Shown here piece by piece: positions 48,412 to 57,015 of a DNA stretch of 64,000 nt (its first letter is position 1; every line of letters begins with the position of its first letter). The DNA lies in contig NZ_NBBI01000003.1 in assembly GCF_002197685.1 (NCBI RefSeq), positions 186,001 to 250,000 on the forward strand. Reading direction: 5' to 3'. A program made the position numbers and the translations under genes. The notes under the pieces were generated by a model that worked only from the letters and a program-made list of their open reading frames with translations, had not been told where the DNA came from and ran no database searches. This stretch comes from Sphingomonas dokdonensis (GTDB lineage: Bacteria > Pseudomonadota > Alphaproteobacteria > Sphingomonadales > Sphingomonadaceae).

Positions 48412-49257
48412 ATGACGATACTGAAATACGTTCCCGCCGCGCTTCTGGCCGCCATCGCGGTTCCTGCCGCTGCGCAGGAAGAGCCGCCCAAGCCGATCAC
48501 CGTCAGCGGCAGCGTCACGCTCGCCTCCGACTATCGCCTTCGCGGCGTTTCGCAGACCGACAAGGAAGGCGCCATCCAGGGCGGCGTCACCGTGACGCAC
48601 GAAAGCGGCCTGTATGTCGGCACCTGGGCCAGCAATCTTGCCGGCTGGGGCACGTTCGGCGGCTCCAACATGGAGCTCGACCTGTTCGCCGGCTACAGCA
48701 CGGAGGTCTCGCCCGGCGTGACGGTCGATGCCGGCCTCACCTGGTACATGTATCCGGGCGGCCTCTCCAAGACCGACTTTGCCGAGCCGTACGTGAAGGT
48801 ATCGGGCGCGCTCGGCCCGGCCAATCTGCTCGTCGGCGTTGCCTATGCGCCCAAGCAGGAGGCGATCGGCGAATGGTATGATGGCGGCGCCGATTATGCC
48901 ACCGGCATCCCGACCCGCCCGGGCAAGAAGAACGACAATCTGTACATCTGGACCGACGGCAATGTCGGCATTCCCAGCACGCCGCTGACGCTGAAGGGCC
49001 ATGTCGGCTTCTCGAAGGGTAATCCGGGCCTCGGCCCCAACGGCACCAGCCCCGCGCCGACCGGCGAATATATGGACTGGCTGGTCGGCGCCGATTTCGC
49101 CGTCCCCAGCACGCCGCTCACCCTCTCGGTGGCCTATGTCGACACGAATATCTCGAAGCGGGACAGCGCCTATCTGCAGCCGAACTTCTCCTCGACCAAG
49201 AACGGCAGCTCGATCGCCGGCTCCACCGTGGTGTTCAGCCTATCGGCCGCCTTCTGA
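48412..49257 (+). CDS. TorF-family putative outer-membrane porin
   Basis: A 281-residue secreted protein. The signal peptide is about residues 1-21 (YVPAALLAAIAVPAAAQ, cleavage after AAAQ likely). The mature part is built of alternating beta strands, begins ITVSGSVTLASDYRLRGVSQ, and ends with the aromatic C-terminus VVFSLSAAF, with terminal Phe as in outer-membrane barrels. This is the TIGR02001-type family called TorF porin. GGAGG sits 5 bases before the ATG. It follows the SulP gene by 160 bases and may act in the same anion supply, but that is only positional. Confidence 0.88.
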   Translation: MTILKYVPAALLAAIAVPAAAQEEPPKPITVSGSVTLASDYRLRGVSQTDKEGAIQGGVTVTHESGLYVGTWASNLAGWGTFGGSNMELDLFAGYSTEVSPGVTVDAGLTWYMYPGGLSKTDFAEPYVKVSGALGPANLLVGVAYAPKQEAIGEWYDGGADYATGIPTRPGKKNDNLYIWTDGNVGIPSTPLTLKGHVGFSKGNPGLGPNGTSPAPTGEYMDWLVGADFAVPSTPLTLSVAYVDTNISKRDSAYLQPNFSSTKNGSSIAGSTVVFSLSAAF

Positions 49258-49285
49258 TCGCGTAGCGCGTCGCTAGATTATCGGG

Positions 49286-49314
49286 CGGGCCGGGGGTTTG
49301 CTTCCCCCGGCCCG
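49286..49314 (+). terminator. Strong GC hairpin after the porin gene
   Basis: CGGGCCGGGGG (49286-49296), a 7-base loop TTTGCTT, then CCCCCGGCCCG (49304-49314) form a perfect 11-bp stem, 29 bases after the porin stop. No T tract follows, but such hairpins end transcripts in high-GC bacteria. Confidence 0.65.
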
Positions 49315-49354
49315 TCCCCACATAAGGGGGCGAACGACTAATCGGGAGCGACCT

Positions 49355-50266
49355 TTGGCGACGTTGGGAATGAGTGCCGCGGAAAAGGAAGCCGTTCAGG
49401 CCTTCCGCACGGACGTGGTCGAGCCGTCGATGACGAAGCTCGTCATTATCGATTTTTGGGCGGAATGGTGCGGCCCGTGCAAGGCGCTGGCCCCGGTGCT
49501 GGAAAAGGTCGCCGCCGCTTATGCCGACAAGGGCGTCGTGCTGGCCAAGGTCGATACCGACAAGAACCAGTTCATCGCATCGCAATTCCAGATCCGCTCG
49601 ATCCCGACCGTCTATGCGATGTTCCAGGGCCAGCTCGTCGCCGATCTCACCAATGCACGCACCGAATCGCAGCTGCGCACCACGATTGACCAGCTGCTGC
49701 GCCAGCTGCCGATCGAGGGCGAGGCACAGTCGCAGGAGGCCGAGCTCGAGCCGCTGATCGCGATGGGCGAGCAGGTGCTGGGCGAAGGTGACATCGAGCG
49801 CGCGCTGTCGATCTTCGATCAACTGTTCGAGATGGCGCCCGATCACCCCGCCGTGCTTTCCGGCCGCATCCGCGCGCTGGTCGCCGCCGGCGCGCACGAG
49901 GAGGCCGAAGCCGCGCTCGCCGCGCTACCCGAGGAGGTGGCAACCCGCCCCGACATCGAGCGCGCGCGCTCGGCGCTGGCACTGGCGCAGTCCGCCCCGC
50001 AGGTTGGCGACCTTGCCCCGCTTGAGGCCGCGGTCGCCGCCAATCCGGACGATCTTCAGGCCCGCCTCGACCTCGCCAACGCACAGATGGCGGCGGGCAA
50101 CCGCGATGCGGCCGCCGACGGCTTCCTCGCCATCACCGCGCAGGACCGCGACTGGAACGAGGGCGCCGCCCGGCAACAGCTCCTGAAGCTGTTCGAGGTG
50201 GTCGGCCTGGAAGATCCCTGGGTGTCGGCGCAGCGCCGGCGGCTGTCCGCCATCCTGTTCGGATGA
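49355..50266 (+). CDS. Thioredoxin-TPR co-chaperone (CnoX/YbbN-like)
   Basis: A 303-residue protein with an N-terminal thioredoxin fold (FWAEWCGPCKALAPVLEKVA; CxxC intact, unlike the E. coli protein) and C-terminal tetratricopeptide-like repeats (about residues 130-290). E. coli CnoX protects proteins from oxidation and hands them to DnaK/GroEL. The start is TTG at 49355, with GGGAG about 8 bases upstream; the ATG at 49370 is the alternative. It overlaps the Lon-N gene by 4 bases, in the conserved alphaproteobacterial trio with the Trm112-like gene. Confidence 0.92.
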   Translation: MATLGMSAAEKEAVQAFRTDVVEPSMTKLVIIDFWAEWCGPCKALAPVLEKVAAAYADKGVVLAKVDTDKNQFIASQFQIRSIPTVYAMFQGQLVADLTNARTESQLRTTIDQLLRQLPIEGEAQSQEAELEPLIAMGEQVLGEGDIERALSIFDQLFEMAPDHPAVLSGRIRALVAAGAHEEAEAALAALPEEVATRPDIERARSALALAQSAPQVGDLAPLEAAVAANPDDLQARLDLANAQMAAGNRDAAADGFLAITAQDRDWNEGAARQQLLKLFEVVGLEDPWVSAQRRRLSAILFG

Positions 50267-50880
50267 CCCGGCTTTCGATCTTTCCCCTGCCCGGCGCGCT
50301 CCTCTTCCCGGGCATGCACCTGCCGCTGCACATCTTTGAGCCGCGCTACCGGGCGATGGTGTCCGACGCGATGGCGCGCGACCGGCGCATCGGCATGGTG
50401 CAGCCGCGCCTCATGGAGGCGGGCGCCGGCGACAAGCCCGCGCTCTACGACATCGGCTGCGTCGGGCGCATCGCCGAGATCGAGATGACCGACGACGGCC
50501 GCTCGAACCTCGTCCTGGAGGGCCTGTCGCTGTTCCGCGTGATCCGCGAGCTCGACGTTTCCACGCTGTTCCGCCAGGTCGAGGCCGAGCTCCTCCCCGC
50601 CCCCGAGGCCGAAACGCTGTCGCTCGGTTCGCGCGCCTCGCTGGAGATGGAGGCACGCCGCTTCGCCGAGCAACAGGGCTATGCCGTCGATTGGGAGGCC
50701 GTTTCGCGGCTCGACGACCAGAGCCTTGTCAACGGGATCGCGCAGATCGCGCCCTTCGACGTCGCCGCCAAACAGGCGCTGCTCGAGGCCGCCGGCATCG
50801 CCGATCGCGCCGAGCTGATCGTGCAACTGATGCAGTTCTTCGGCCGCCACGACGGCGACGATCGCGTGACGCTGCAATGA
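50263..50880 (+). CDS. LON peptidase substrate-binding (Lon-N) domain protein
   Basis: A 205-residue stand-alone Lon N-terminal domain without ATPase or protease parts. It begins [20 protein letters not shown], then [20 protein letters not shown], then [19 protein letters not shown], and ends in a helical region. Its function is not known; a role in substrate recognition or proteostasis is inferred from the domain and the CnoX-like neighbour. It overlaps genes on both sides by 4 bases. Confidence 0.92.
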   Translation: MTRLSIFPLPGALLFPGMHLPLHIFEPRYRAMVSDAMARDRRIGMVQPRLMEAGAGDKPALYDIGCVGRIAEIEMTDDGRSNLVLEGLSLFRVIRELDVSTLFRQVEAELLPAPEAETLSLGSRASLEMEARRFAEQQGYAVDWEAVSRLDDQSLVNGIAQIAPFDVAAKQALLEAAGIADRAELIVQLMQFFGRHDGDDRVTLQ

Positions 50881-51065
50881 CCATCGACCCCTGGCTGCTC
50901 GAACGCCTGGTGTGCCCCGCCACCCGCACGCCGCTGACCCTGGACGAAGCCGCCGGCGAGCTGATCTCCCCCGCCGCCGGCCTCGCCTATCCGATCCGAG
51001 ACGGCGTACCCGTGCTGCTGGTCGAGGAAGCGCGCCAGTTGAACGGCGCAGCGACCGGCGCCTGA
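50877..51065 (+). CDS. Trm112-family small protein (YcaR-like, zinc site lost)
   Basis: A 62-residue protein of the Trm112/UPF0434 family: [39 protein letters not shown]. Zinc-binding members have CPxC and a second cysteine pair. Here the knuckle reads CPAT and the second site ELIS, so metal binding is probably lost, as in other alphaproteobacterial members. Trm112 activates methyltransferases in eukaryotes and archaea; the bacterial role is uncertain. It is the last gene of the trio. Confidence 0.88.
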   Translation: MTIDPWLLERLVCPATRTPLTLDEAAGELISPAAGLAYPIRDGVPVLLVEEARQLNGAATGA

Positions 51066-51092
51066 TCCGGGCTTCCGACCGCCGACACGAAA

Positions 51093-51125
51093 ACGGGCGC
51101 GGCAGCATCGCGCCGCCCCGCCCGT
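51093..51125. terminator. Hairpin between convergent genes
   Basis: ACGGGCG-CGGC (51093-51103) and GCCGCCCCGCCCGT-like sequence (51115-51125) pair over 11 positions with one mismatch, between the Trm112-like gene and pal, which converge. It is a likely bidirectional terminator without clear T tracts. Confidence 0.5.
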
Positions 51126-51176
51126 CTCACTATCCCGAACCGCCGCGCCTAACCAGCGCCGCGGCCCCGGCTCACA

Positions 51177-51701
51177 TCAGTTCAGCACCACCGTCACCGC
51201 GCGACGGTTGCGTGCCCAGCTCTCTTCATCCGAGCCCAGCGCGATCGGCCGTTCCTTGCCATAGCTGATCGTGGTGATCCGCGACGGCGAGACGCCGCGC
51301 GCCACCAGATAGTTCTTCGCCGCATTGGCGCGGCGATCGCCCAGCGCGAGATTGTACTCGCGCGTGCCACGCTCGTCGGCATGGCCCTCCACCGTCACCC
51401 GCACGTTGGGATAACGCTGCAGCCACACCACCTGGCTGTCCAGGATCTCGCGCGCGGTCGGATCGATGTCATATTGGTCGAGGCCGAAGTTCACCGTGTC
51501 GCTCGTCACCGAACGCTTGAAATCCTCCGACGAGCCCGGCGTCACCGCGCCGGTCGTCGCCCCGCCACCGGCGTAGCCGCCGCTGGTGTCGGCGGGCGCC
51601 TCGCCCGGGGCCGGCGGCAGTACTTCGGGCCGCTTCTTGGAGCAGGCCGCGGTGGTCACCAGCGCGGTTGCGAGCAGGATCGTGGTGGTCAGTCTCGCCA
51701 T
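51177..51701 (-). CDS. pal: Peptidoglycan-associated lipoprotein Pal
   Basis: An outer-membrane lipoprotein of the Tol-Pal system. The 174-residue precursor has a signal peptide with lipobox TTAAC (Cys about residue 20), a Gly/Thr-rich linker, and a C-terminal OmpA-like peptidoglycan-binding domain containing VTVEGHADERGTREYNLALG with the NALG/RR pattern. The ATG at 51701 gives MARLTTTILLATAL; an ATG 7 codons upstream is rejected because it shifts the signal peptide. It is the last gene of the leftward operon. Confidence 0.97.
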   Translation of the reverse strand: MARLTTTILLATALVTTAACSKKRPEVLPPAPGEAPADTSGGYAGGGATTGAVTPGSSEDFKRSVTSDTVNFGLDQYDIDPTAREILDSQVVWLQRYPNVRVTVEGHADERGTREYNLALGDRRANAAKNYLVARGVSPSRITTISYGKERPIALGSDEESWARNRRAVTVVLN

Positions 51702-51746
51702 TCGTTTTCTCCCATTTTCCATAGCTCTGCTGCCGTCATAACAGCT

Positions 51747-53159
51747 TCACGGACGAATCGGACCCCATGACGGGTCCGAGCCATCCAGCGGCGTCGGCAC
51801 GCGGCGCTCGTTCACGCCGGTCAGGTCGACCGACCACAGATCGGCCTTGCCGCTGCGCCCCTGTGCCGACCGATAGAACATCAGCACGCGGCCGTTGGGC
51901 GCCCAGGACGGGCCCTCGTCGTGCCAGCCGTTGGTCAGGATCTTCTCACCGCCACCGTTCGGGCTCATCACGCCGATCCGGAACCCGCCCGACATGCGGG
52001 TAAAGGCGATCATGTCGCCGCGCGGGCTCCACGCCGGCGTGCCATAGCGCCCGCCGCCGAAGCTGATGCGCTGCTGGTTCGATCCGTCGGCGTTCATCAC
52101 GTACAGTTGCTGCCCGCCCGAGCGGTCGCTCTCGAACACGATGCGGCTGCCATCGGGCGAATAGCTGCCGCCGGTGTCGATTCCCGGCGAATTGGTCAGC
52201 TTCTGCGGCGTGCCGCCACTCGCCGGCACGCGATAGAGGTCGGTGTTGCCGCCCGTCGCCATGGAAAAAAGGATCCAGCGCCCATCGGGCGAGAAGCGCG
52301 GGGCAAAGGTCGTGGCGACATTCTGCACCACCATCCGCTGCCGCCCGCTGCCGATCTCATAGACATAGATCGCCGGCACGCGCCCAACATAGCTCATGTA
52401 CACGATCGACTGCTGGTTGGGCGAAAAGCGCGGCGTCAGCACGATCGACTGGCCGTTGGTCAGGAAGCGGTGGTTGGCGCCGTCCTGGTCCATGATCGAC
52501 AGGCGCTTGATGCGGTTGTTCTTCGGCCCGGTCTCGGACACGTACACGACCCGGCTGTCGAAATACGGCCCCTCGCCGGTCAGGCGGGTATAGACCATGT
52601 CGGCGCATTTATGCGCCGCACGCCGCCAGTCGGACGGCGGCACCACGAAGCCTTGCCGGATCAGCTCGGTCTGCGCCGACACGTCGAACAGATAGCAGCC
52701 GACCGTCAGCGTCCCATCGCCGTTGGCGCGGATATAACCCTGCACCAGCGCCTGCGCGCCCATGCCGCCCCAGTAGGAGAACGCCGGCGCCTGCACCTCG
52801 GGAAACATCACCGTGCGCAGCTGCGCGGGCTGCAGCGGGGTGAACAGCCCCGAATTGCGCAGGTCGTTGGTCACGATCTCGGCCAGCTGCCGGCCGAGCG
52901 CATCGGTCGACCCCGCCGGCGTCTGCGCGATCGCGGCTGCTGGCATGAACGGAATGGCGATCGGCATCGGCGCGGAGATGCCGCCCGTCACGTCGACCTC
53001 CAGCGGGCCGCCGGCGGTCTGCGTCGCCGCGGCGGGCCCAGGCTGGCCAGGCGCCGCCTGCGCGGCCTGGCCGGGCACCACCAGCGGCGTGGGCGGCACG
53101 TCCTGCGCGATCACCGGCGCGGCGAGCAGAAGCGGGGCCAACAGGGCAAAGCGTTTCAT
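51747..53159 (-). CDS. tolB: Tol-Pal periplasmic protein TolB
   Basis: A 470-residue periplasmic protein with signal peptide MKRFALLAPLLLAAPVIAQ. A Pro/Ala/Gln-rich stretch (about 25-60) is longer than usual. The N-terminal domain (residues 80-190) is followed by a six-bladed propeller (repeats such as FSPDGRWILFSMATGG, YSPDGSRIVFESDRSGG and WSPRGDMIAFTRMSGG). TolB binds Pal and colicins and links the inner- and outer-membrane parts. The ATG at 53159 places the signal peptide correctly. It lies 147 bases after tolA. Confidence 0.97.
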   Translation of the reverse strand: MKRFALLAPLLLAAPVIAQDVPPTPLVVPGQAAQAAPGQPGPAAATQTAGGPLEVDVTGGISAPMPIAIPFMPAAAIAQTPAGSTDALGRQLAEIVTNDLRNSGLFTPLQPAQLRTVMFPEVQAPAFSYWGGMGAQALVQGYIRANGDGTLTVGCYLFDVSAQTELIRQGFVVPPSDWRRAAHKCADMVYTRLTGEGPYFDSRVVYVSETGPKNNRIKRLSIMDQDGANHRFLTNGQSIVLTPRFSPNQQSIVYMSYVGRVPAIYVYEIGSGRQRMVVQNVATTFAPRFSPDGRWILFSMATGGNTDLYRVPASGGTPQKLTNSPGIDTGGSYSPDGSRIVFESDRSGGQQLYVMNADGSNQQRISFGGGRYGTPAWSPRGDMIAFTRMSGGFRIGVMSPNGGGEKILTNGWHDEGPSWAPNGRVLMFYRSAQGRSGKADLWSVDLTGVNERRVPTPLDGSDPSWGPIRP

Positions 53160-53306
53160 CGTCTTCCTCTCACTCGGACGGGGAGCCGGCGCCGCGGCAA
53201 TGCATCGTTCCGCCACTTCCATGGGGCGAGATGAACGTCGCATGTAGCGGCCGCGATCCCGGCAACGAAATCTCGATGATCCATCCACCGGGAACACCAC
53301 CACCGA

Positions 53307-54431
53307 TCAGCGCAGCTTCCACTTGAAGTTGATGTTGTTCCACCCGCCATTGGGGGTGTCGTAATATTCCGCCGGCAGCTTCAGCGGCGAACAGCCCTTG
53401 AACGCCGCGATCCCCAGATCCCTGACGCGCTGCGCATAGCGTTCGTTCTGCGCGTTGACGCCCGTCTGGCGCACCATCGTCGGCGTCGCCGCCAGCGTTC
53501 CATTCTCGTTCAGACGGAGGTTCAGCGTCGTTACGATCTCGTTCGCGCCCGGGCCGGGATCGACCTGGCGATCGGCACACGGCTGGATCTGCCGCGCGAT
53601 CGCCTGCACGATCGAGGCGAGCGCCGCGCCGTCGATCTTCGCCGCGCGCGGTGTCTGGCTCTTGCTCGCCGATTTCTCCGCGGTCAGCCCCTTCAGGAAA
53701 TCGTCGCCCAGCCGCCCGCCGCGCGGCTTGGCGCTCTTGGAATTGCTGTCCGATCCGCTGCCCCGCGCCTTGGCCGCCGCGTCCGCCTTCGCCTTGGCAT
53801 CTGCTTTCGCCTTGGCGTCGGCCGCAGCCTTTGCCTTGGCATCCGCCGCCGCCTTCGCTTTGGCATCGGCCGCCGCTTTGGCCTTCGCCTCCGCCGCCGC
53901 TTTCGCCTTGGCGGCATCCGCCGCGCGCTTCGCCGCCGCAGCCTTTGCCGCCTCGGCCTTTTTGGCAGCCTCGCGCTCGGCCGCCGGGTTCGGCCGGGGC
54001 TTCGGCTTGGGTTCAGGCTTTTCCACCGGCTTGGGCGCTGGCGCCGGCTTCTTGGGCGCGGGCTTTGGCTTAGGGGCGGCCTTGGGCGCTGGCTCGGGCG
54101 GTGCCGGTTTGGGTTCAGGCTGCGCCTGCGCGGGCGCAGGCTCCGGCGCGGGGGCGGGCTCCGACGGCGCGGGCTCCGATGGTGCAGGCGGCGCGGCATC
54201 GTCGGGCTCGCCCGTTTCGGGCGCCACCGACTGCGCCGGCTCCTCCACCGCCTGCGGCGCGGTCGCCTCCAGCCCCACGTCCTTTACCAGGCTGACGTCG
54301 ATCGGCTGCTGCTTGAACTTTTCCGGGTTCGGCGTCGCAAGAAAGCCGACCGACAGCAGGCCGAACAGGACCACATGTCCTGCGACCGCAACGCCCAGCC
54401 CGACCTTTTCCGACCGCTCCATTCGGGTCAC
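53307..54431 (-). CDS. tolA: TolA-like cell envelope protein
   Basis: A 374-residue protein with one N-terminal membrane helix (about 11-31), a Pro/Ala/Lys-rich stretch (about 60-150), and a long Ala/Lys-rich helical spacer of repeated AAADAKAKA-type units (about 155-230). The C-terminal domain (about 285-374) has two cysteines (QPCADR, FKGCSPL) and ends NNINFKWKLR. TolA couples the proton force captured by TolQR to TolB/Pal. The repetitive region is low-complexity coding, not a DNA repeat of another kind. It overlaps tolR by 4 bases. Confidence 0.93.
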   Translation of the reverse strand: MTRMERSEKVGLGVAVAGHVVLFGLLSVGFLATPNPEKFKQQPIDVSLVKDVGLEATAPQAVEEPAQSVAPETGEPDDAAPPAPSEPAPSEPAPAPEPAPAQAQPEPKPAPPEPAPKAAPKPKPAPKKPAPAPKPVEKPEPKPKPRPNPAAEREAAKKAEAAKAAAAKRAADAAKAKAAAEAKAKAAADAKAKAAADAKAKAAADAKAKADAKAKADAAAKARGSGSDSNSKSAKPRGGRLGDDFLKGLTAEKSASKSQTPRAAKIDGAALASIVQAIARQIQPCADRQVDPGPGANEIVTTLNLRLNENGTLAATPTMVRQTGVNAQNERYAQRVRDLGIAAFKGCSPLKLPAEYYDTPNGGWNNINFKWKLR

Positions 54432-54859
54432 TCGTCCCCGATCGTCACCAGCGCCACGCGGTTCAGCCCGGCACGATTGAGCTCGCCCATCACGCGCATC
54501 ACGCGCCCGTAATCCAGCGCACGGTCGGCACGCAGATACACCTGCGGCGGATCGCCCTCGCCGGCCTGCGCGGCGATCGCGTCCAGCCGCTCGCCCAGCG
54601 TGCCCTCGGGCACCTCATCCTTGGCGATGAAGATGCGGCCATCGGCGTCGAGCGAGATTTCGGTCGGCTCCTTGTCCTGATCCAGCGGCTTGGCGCGGCT
54701 GTCGGGCAGGTTCACCGGCACGCCCGCGGTCAGTAGCGGCGCCGTCACCATGAAGATGATGAGCAGCACCAGCATCACGTCGACCAGCGGCGTCACGTTG
54801 ATCTCCGCCATCGGCGCACGGCGCCCGCCGGACCGCTGCGAGGGAAGCTGCATCGCCAC
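54428..54859 (-). CDS. tolR: Biopolymer transporter TolR (ExbD family)
   Basis: A 143-residue inner-membrane protein with one membrane segment: PMAEINVTPLVDVMLVLLII, with the conserved Asp of the ion channel in LVDVMLV, then FMVTAPLLTAGVPVNLPDS. The periplasmic domain follows. Together with TolQ it forms the proton-driven motor. It overlaps tolA by 4 bases; tolQ is 44 bases upstream. Confidence 0.96.
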   Translation of the reverse strand: MAMQLPSQRSGGRRAPMAEINVTPLVDVMLVLLIIFMVTAPLLTAGVPVNLPDSRAKPLDQDKEPTEISLDADGRIFIAKDEVPEGTLGERLDAIAAQAGEGDPPQVYLRADRALDYGRVMRVMGELNRAGLNRVALVTIGDE

Positions 54860-54903
54860 GCCTCAGCCCTCCTGCGCGGCGCGGATTATCGCTCGCGCGC
54901 CGC

Positions 54904-55596
54904 TCACCGTTCGCGGTCCAGCTGGCGCGACAGGGTCGCGTGGAACCCGTCGGCGAAGCGGTTCAGCCGCGCCTCGATCCGGTTGATACCATGGCTGAAG
55001 CGATTGTACGCGATCACCGCCGGAATCGCCGCGAACAGGCCGATGGCGGTGGCGAACAGCGCCTCCGCGATGCCCGGCGCGACGACGGCAAGGCTGGTGT
55101 TCTGCTGACTGGCGATGCTCGTGAAGCTGCGCATGATGCCCCACACCGTGCCGAACAGGCCGACGAACGGCGCCACCGAGCCGACCGTCGCCAGGATGTT
55201 CAGCCGGTCGGACAACCGGTCGATCTCGGTCGCCACTGCCGCACCCATGGTGGTCGCCAGCCGCTCGCGCGTGCCGCCGCGATCGATTGCCGCGCCTTGG
55301 GTCGAGCGGCGCCATTCGGCGACGCCGGCGGCAAAGACGCGCGCGCTCGGCAGATCCTCTTCGGCGCGCGTCTTGTAGAACGCGTCGATATCATCCGCCT
55401 TCCAGAAATCGCGTTCGAACGCCTCGGTCGCGCGCCGGGTACGGCCCAGCTTGCGCCAGAACATGAAAATGATCGCCCAAGTCCAGATGCTCGCCGCAAG
55501 CAGGCCGAACATCACCAGCTTCACGACGATGTCCGCCTGCAGAAACAGCGCAACCGGCGAAAGAGTGGCAGCGTCGGTATTCAAGAACGGGTTCAA
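54904..55596 (-). CDS. tolQ: Motor protein TolQ (MotA/TolQ/ExbB family)
   Basis: A 230-residue inner-membrane protein with three membrane segments: IVVKLVMFGLLAASIWTWAI near the N-terminus, the central ILATVGSVAPFVGLFGTVWG, and the third containing GIAEALFATAIGLFAAIPAV with conserved Thr/Ala. It forms the proton channel of the Tol system with TolR. The start overlaps the ybgC stop by 4 bases. Confidence 0.97.
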   Translation of the reverse strand: MNPFLNTDAATLSPVALFLQADIVVKLVMFGLLAASIWTWAIIFMFWRKLGRTRRATEAFERDFWKADDIDAFYKTRAEEDLPSARVFAAGVAEWRRSTQGAAIDRGGTRERLATTMGAAVATEIDRLSDRLNILATVGSVAPFVGLFGTVWGIMRSFTSIASQQNTSLAVVAPGIAEALFATAIGLFAAIPAVIAYNRFSHGINRIEARLNRFADGFHATLSRQLDRER

Positions 55597-56060
55597 GGCC
55601 TCTTATCCCCCTTGTCGACGAGAGCGTCGAAACGGTCGATCCAGTCGCGCGGTTGCCGCCGCGGCCGCCCCGACGGCGCCACCAGCGCCGCCACGACCTC
55701 CGCCTCGGCCAGCACAAGCGTGTCGCGCATGACTCTTTGATGAATGGAAACGCTCGCCGCGCGCACCGCCGTCACCCGCGTGGCGACCACCAGCGCATCG
55801 TCCAGCCGCGCCGGCGCGATGTAGCGGATGGCAAGGCTCGCGACGGCATAGGCGCCCTCGCCCGCTTCATGCGCCGCGCGCTGGTCGACCCCGGCAAGCC
55901 GCAGCATGTCCGATCGCGCGCGCTCCATGAAGCGAAGGTAGTTCGCGTGATAGACGACGCCGGAAAGGTCGGTGTCCTCGAAATAGACGCGCACCGGCAG
56001 CCGATGCTCCACGCCGGCAAAGCGCCCTTGGGCGGGCTGGTCGGCGTGGCCGGTCTCCAT
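55593..56060 (-). CDS. ybgC: Tol-Pal-associated acyl-CoA thioesterase YbgC
   Basis: A 155-residue hot-dog-fold thioesterase. The catalytic-site segment is VYFEDTDLSGVVYHANYLRF, then MERARSDMLRLAGVDQ. It is the usual first gene of the tol-pal operon and may act on acyl-CoA or acyl-ACP in phospholipid metabolism. An extended C-terminal tail of about 15 residues (RPRRQPRDWIDRFDAL) follows the domain. Confidence 0.95.
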   Translation of the reverse strand: METGHADQPAQGRFAGVEHRLPVRVYFEDTDLSGVVYHANYLRFMERARSDMLRLAGVDQRAAHEAGEGAYAVASLAIRYIAPARLDDALVVATRVTAVRAASVSIHQRVMRDTLVLAEAEVVAALVAPSGRPRRQPRDWIDRFDALVDKGDKRP

Positions 56061-56116
56061 TTCGCCGTTGTTAACCGAACGTCGGCGGCTCGGGTAGCCC
56101 CGGCGGGGCGATCCGG

Positions 56117-56860
56117 TCAGTCTTGCAGAACGGCGGGATCGACCTCGATCCGCGGCGCCCGCGTGCCCACCGCCGGGATACTGGCCGGCGCCCGCACGGC
56201 GGTGGCCGAAGGCGCGCCGCTAACAGGCCGGTTTGTATCCGGTGCCGCTACCGCCGAGGCCGCCGGCACCCCGCCCGCAAACGGCACGGCAACCGGCGAA
56301 GACGACAGCGCAATCACCGGCCGCGGTGCCAGCATCTCGGCAAAGGGCGCGTCCAGCGTCGGCAGCACGGCATTGGCAAACGCCGGCAATTCGCCCGGCT
56401 GAAGCCGCTCCGCCTCGGTCAGCGTCGCAACCGCCGCGGTGCAGAATCCCTCGCGCGCCTGCGCCTGCGAGAAGAAATTGTAGAGCTTGGTCATGGCATC
56501 GTCATAGCGATCCTGCCAATCGCCTCCGCCCGCGCGAAACTGCGCTTCCAGCTGGCTTTCCGCGCCCGCCAGCGTGGTTTTATGCGTGGCGAGCATCGCA
56601 TTGTAGCGCTGCACGATCACCGCCTCCTGCGCCCCCCGACAGGCGAGCGCCGCAACGTTCAGCGCCACGCGCATGTGCCACACCGTCGCTGCCTGGGTCA
56701 GCCCGCGATTGATCGGCGTGATCGGCGGGGTGACATAGACCGGCACGGGCGCCGGCACAGCCGGCGGCGCGACAACCGCGACCTCCTTAGGCCGCGACGC
56801 GCAGCCCGCGACAGTGGCGATGGCGGCAATGGCGGTGATGGCTTGCGATACGCGTAACAT
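56117..56860 (-). CDS. Predicted lipoprotein of unknown function
   Basis: A 247-residue precursor with a signal peptide and lipobox ATVAGC (Cys about residue 20). A helical middle region (about 50-165) contains the cysteine in ALACRGAQ and a second in EGFCTAAVA. A Pro/Ala/Val-rich, probably disordered C-terminal tail follows. No enzyme motif is visible. It lies 56 bases upstream of ybgC in the same direction, so it may be co-transcribed with tol-pal and act in the envelope. Family not recognised. Confidence 0.8.
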   Translation of the reverse strand: MLRVSQAITAIAAIATVAGCASRPKEVAVVAPPAVPAPVPVYVTPPITPINRGLTQAATVWHMRVALNVAALACRGAQEAVIVQRYNAMLATHKTTLAGAESQLEAQFRAGGGDWQDRYDDAMTKLYNFFSQAQAREGFCTAAVATLTEAERLQPGELPAFANAVLPTLDAPFAEMLAPRPVIALSSSPVAVPFAGGVPAASAVAAPDTNRPVSGAPSATAVRAPASIPAVGTRAPRIEVDPAVLQD

Positions 56861-56896
56861 GGCGGCTCCGATCTCCCCCCGGTGCTTCCAGCGGTT

Positions 56897-56909
56897 ATGT
56901 GCCGCACAT
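56897..56909. promoter_or_regulatory. Small palindrome upstream of glutaminase gene
   Basis: ATGTG-CCG-CACAT is a perfect 5-bp inverted repeat 107 bases before the glutaminase ATG and 37 bases before the lipoprotein start on the other strand. The half site resembles that of GATGTG-N5-CACATC in the gltD leader, though the spacing differs. Confidence 0.25.
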
Positions 56910-57015
56910 TTGGTGAAGGCGGAGTAAAGGATATCGTTTCGCCGCCGGGCCGCGCCATGGCACCCGATGCATCGCCGCCGCGTTCTTCCCTCCTCGCAAC
57001 CATCCTGGAGCAGAC

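Noticed and set aside
53760..53970. Apparent tandem DNA repeats (possible CRISPR or satellite)
   Set aside because: These are Ala/Lys codon repeats of the TolA helical spacer. Units vary, spacers are absent, and the reading frame is continuous.
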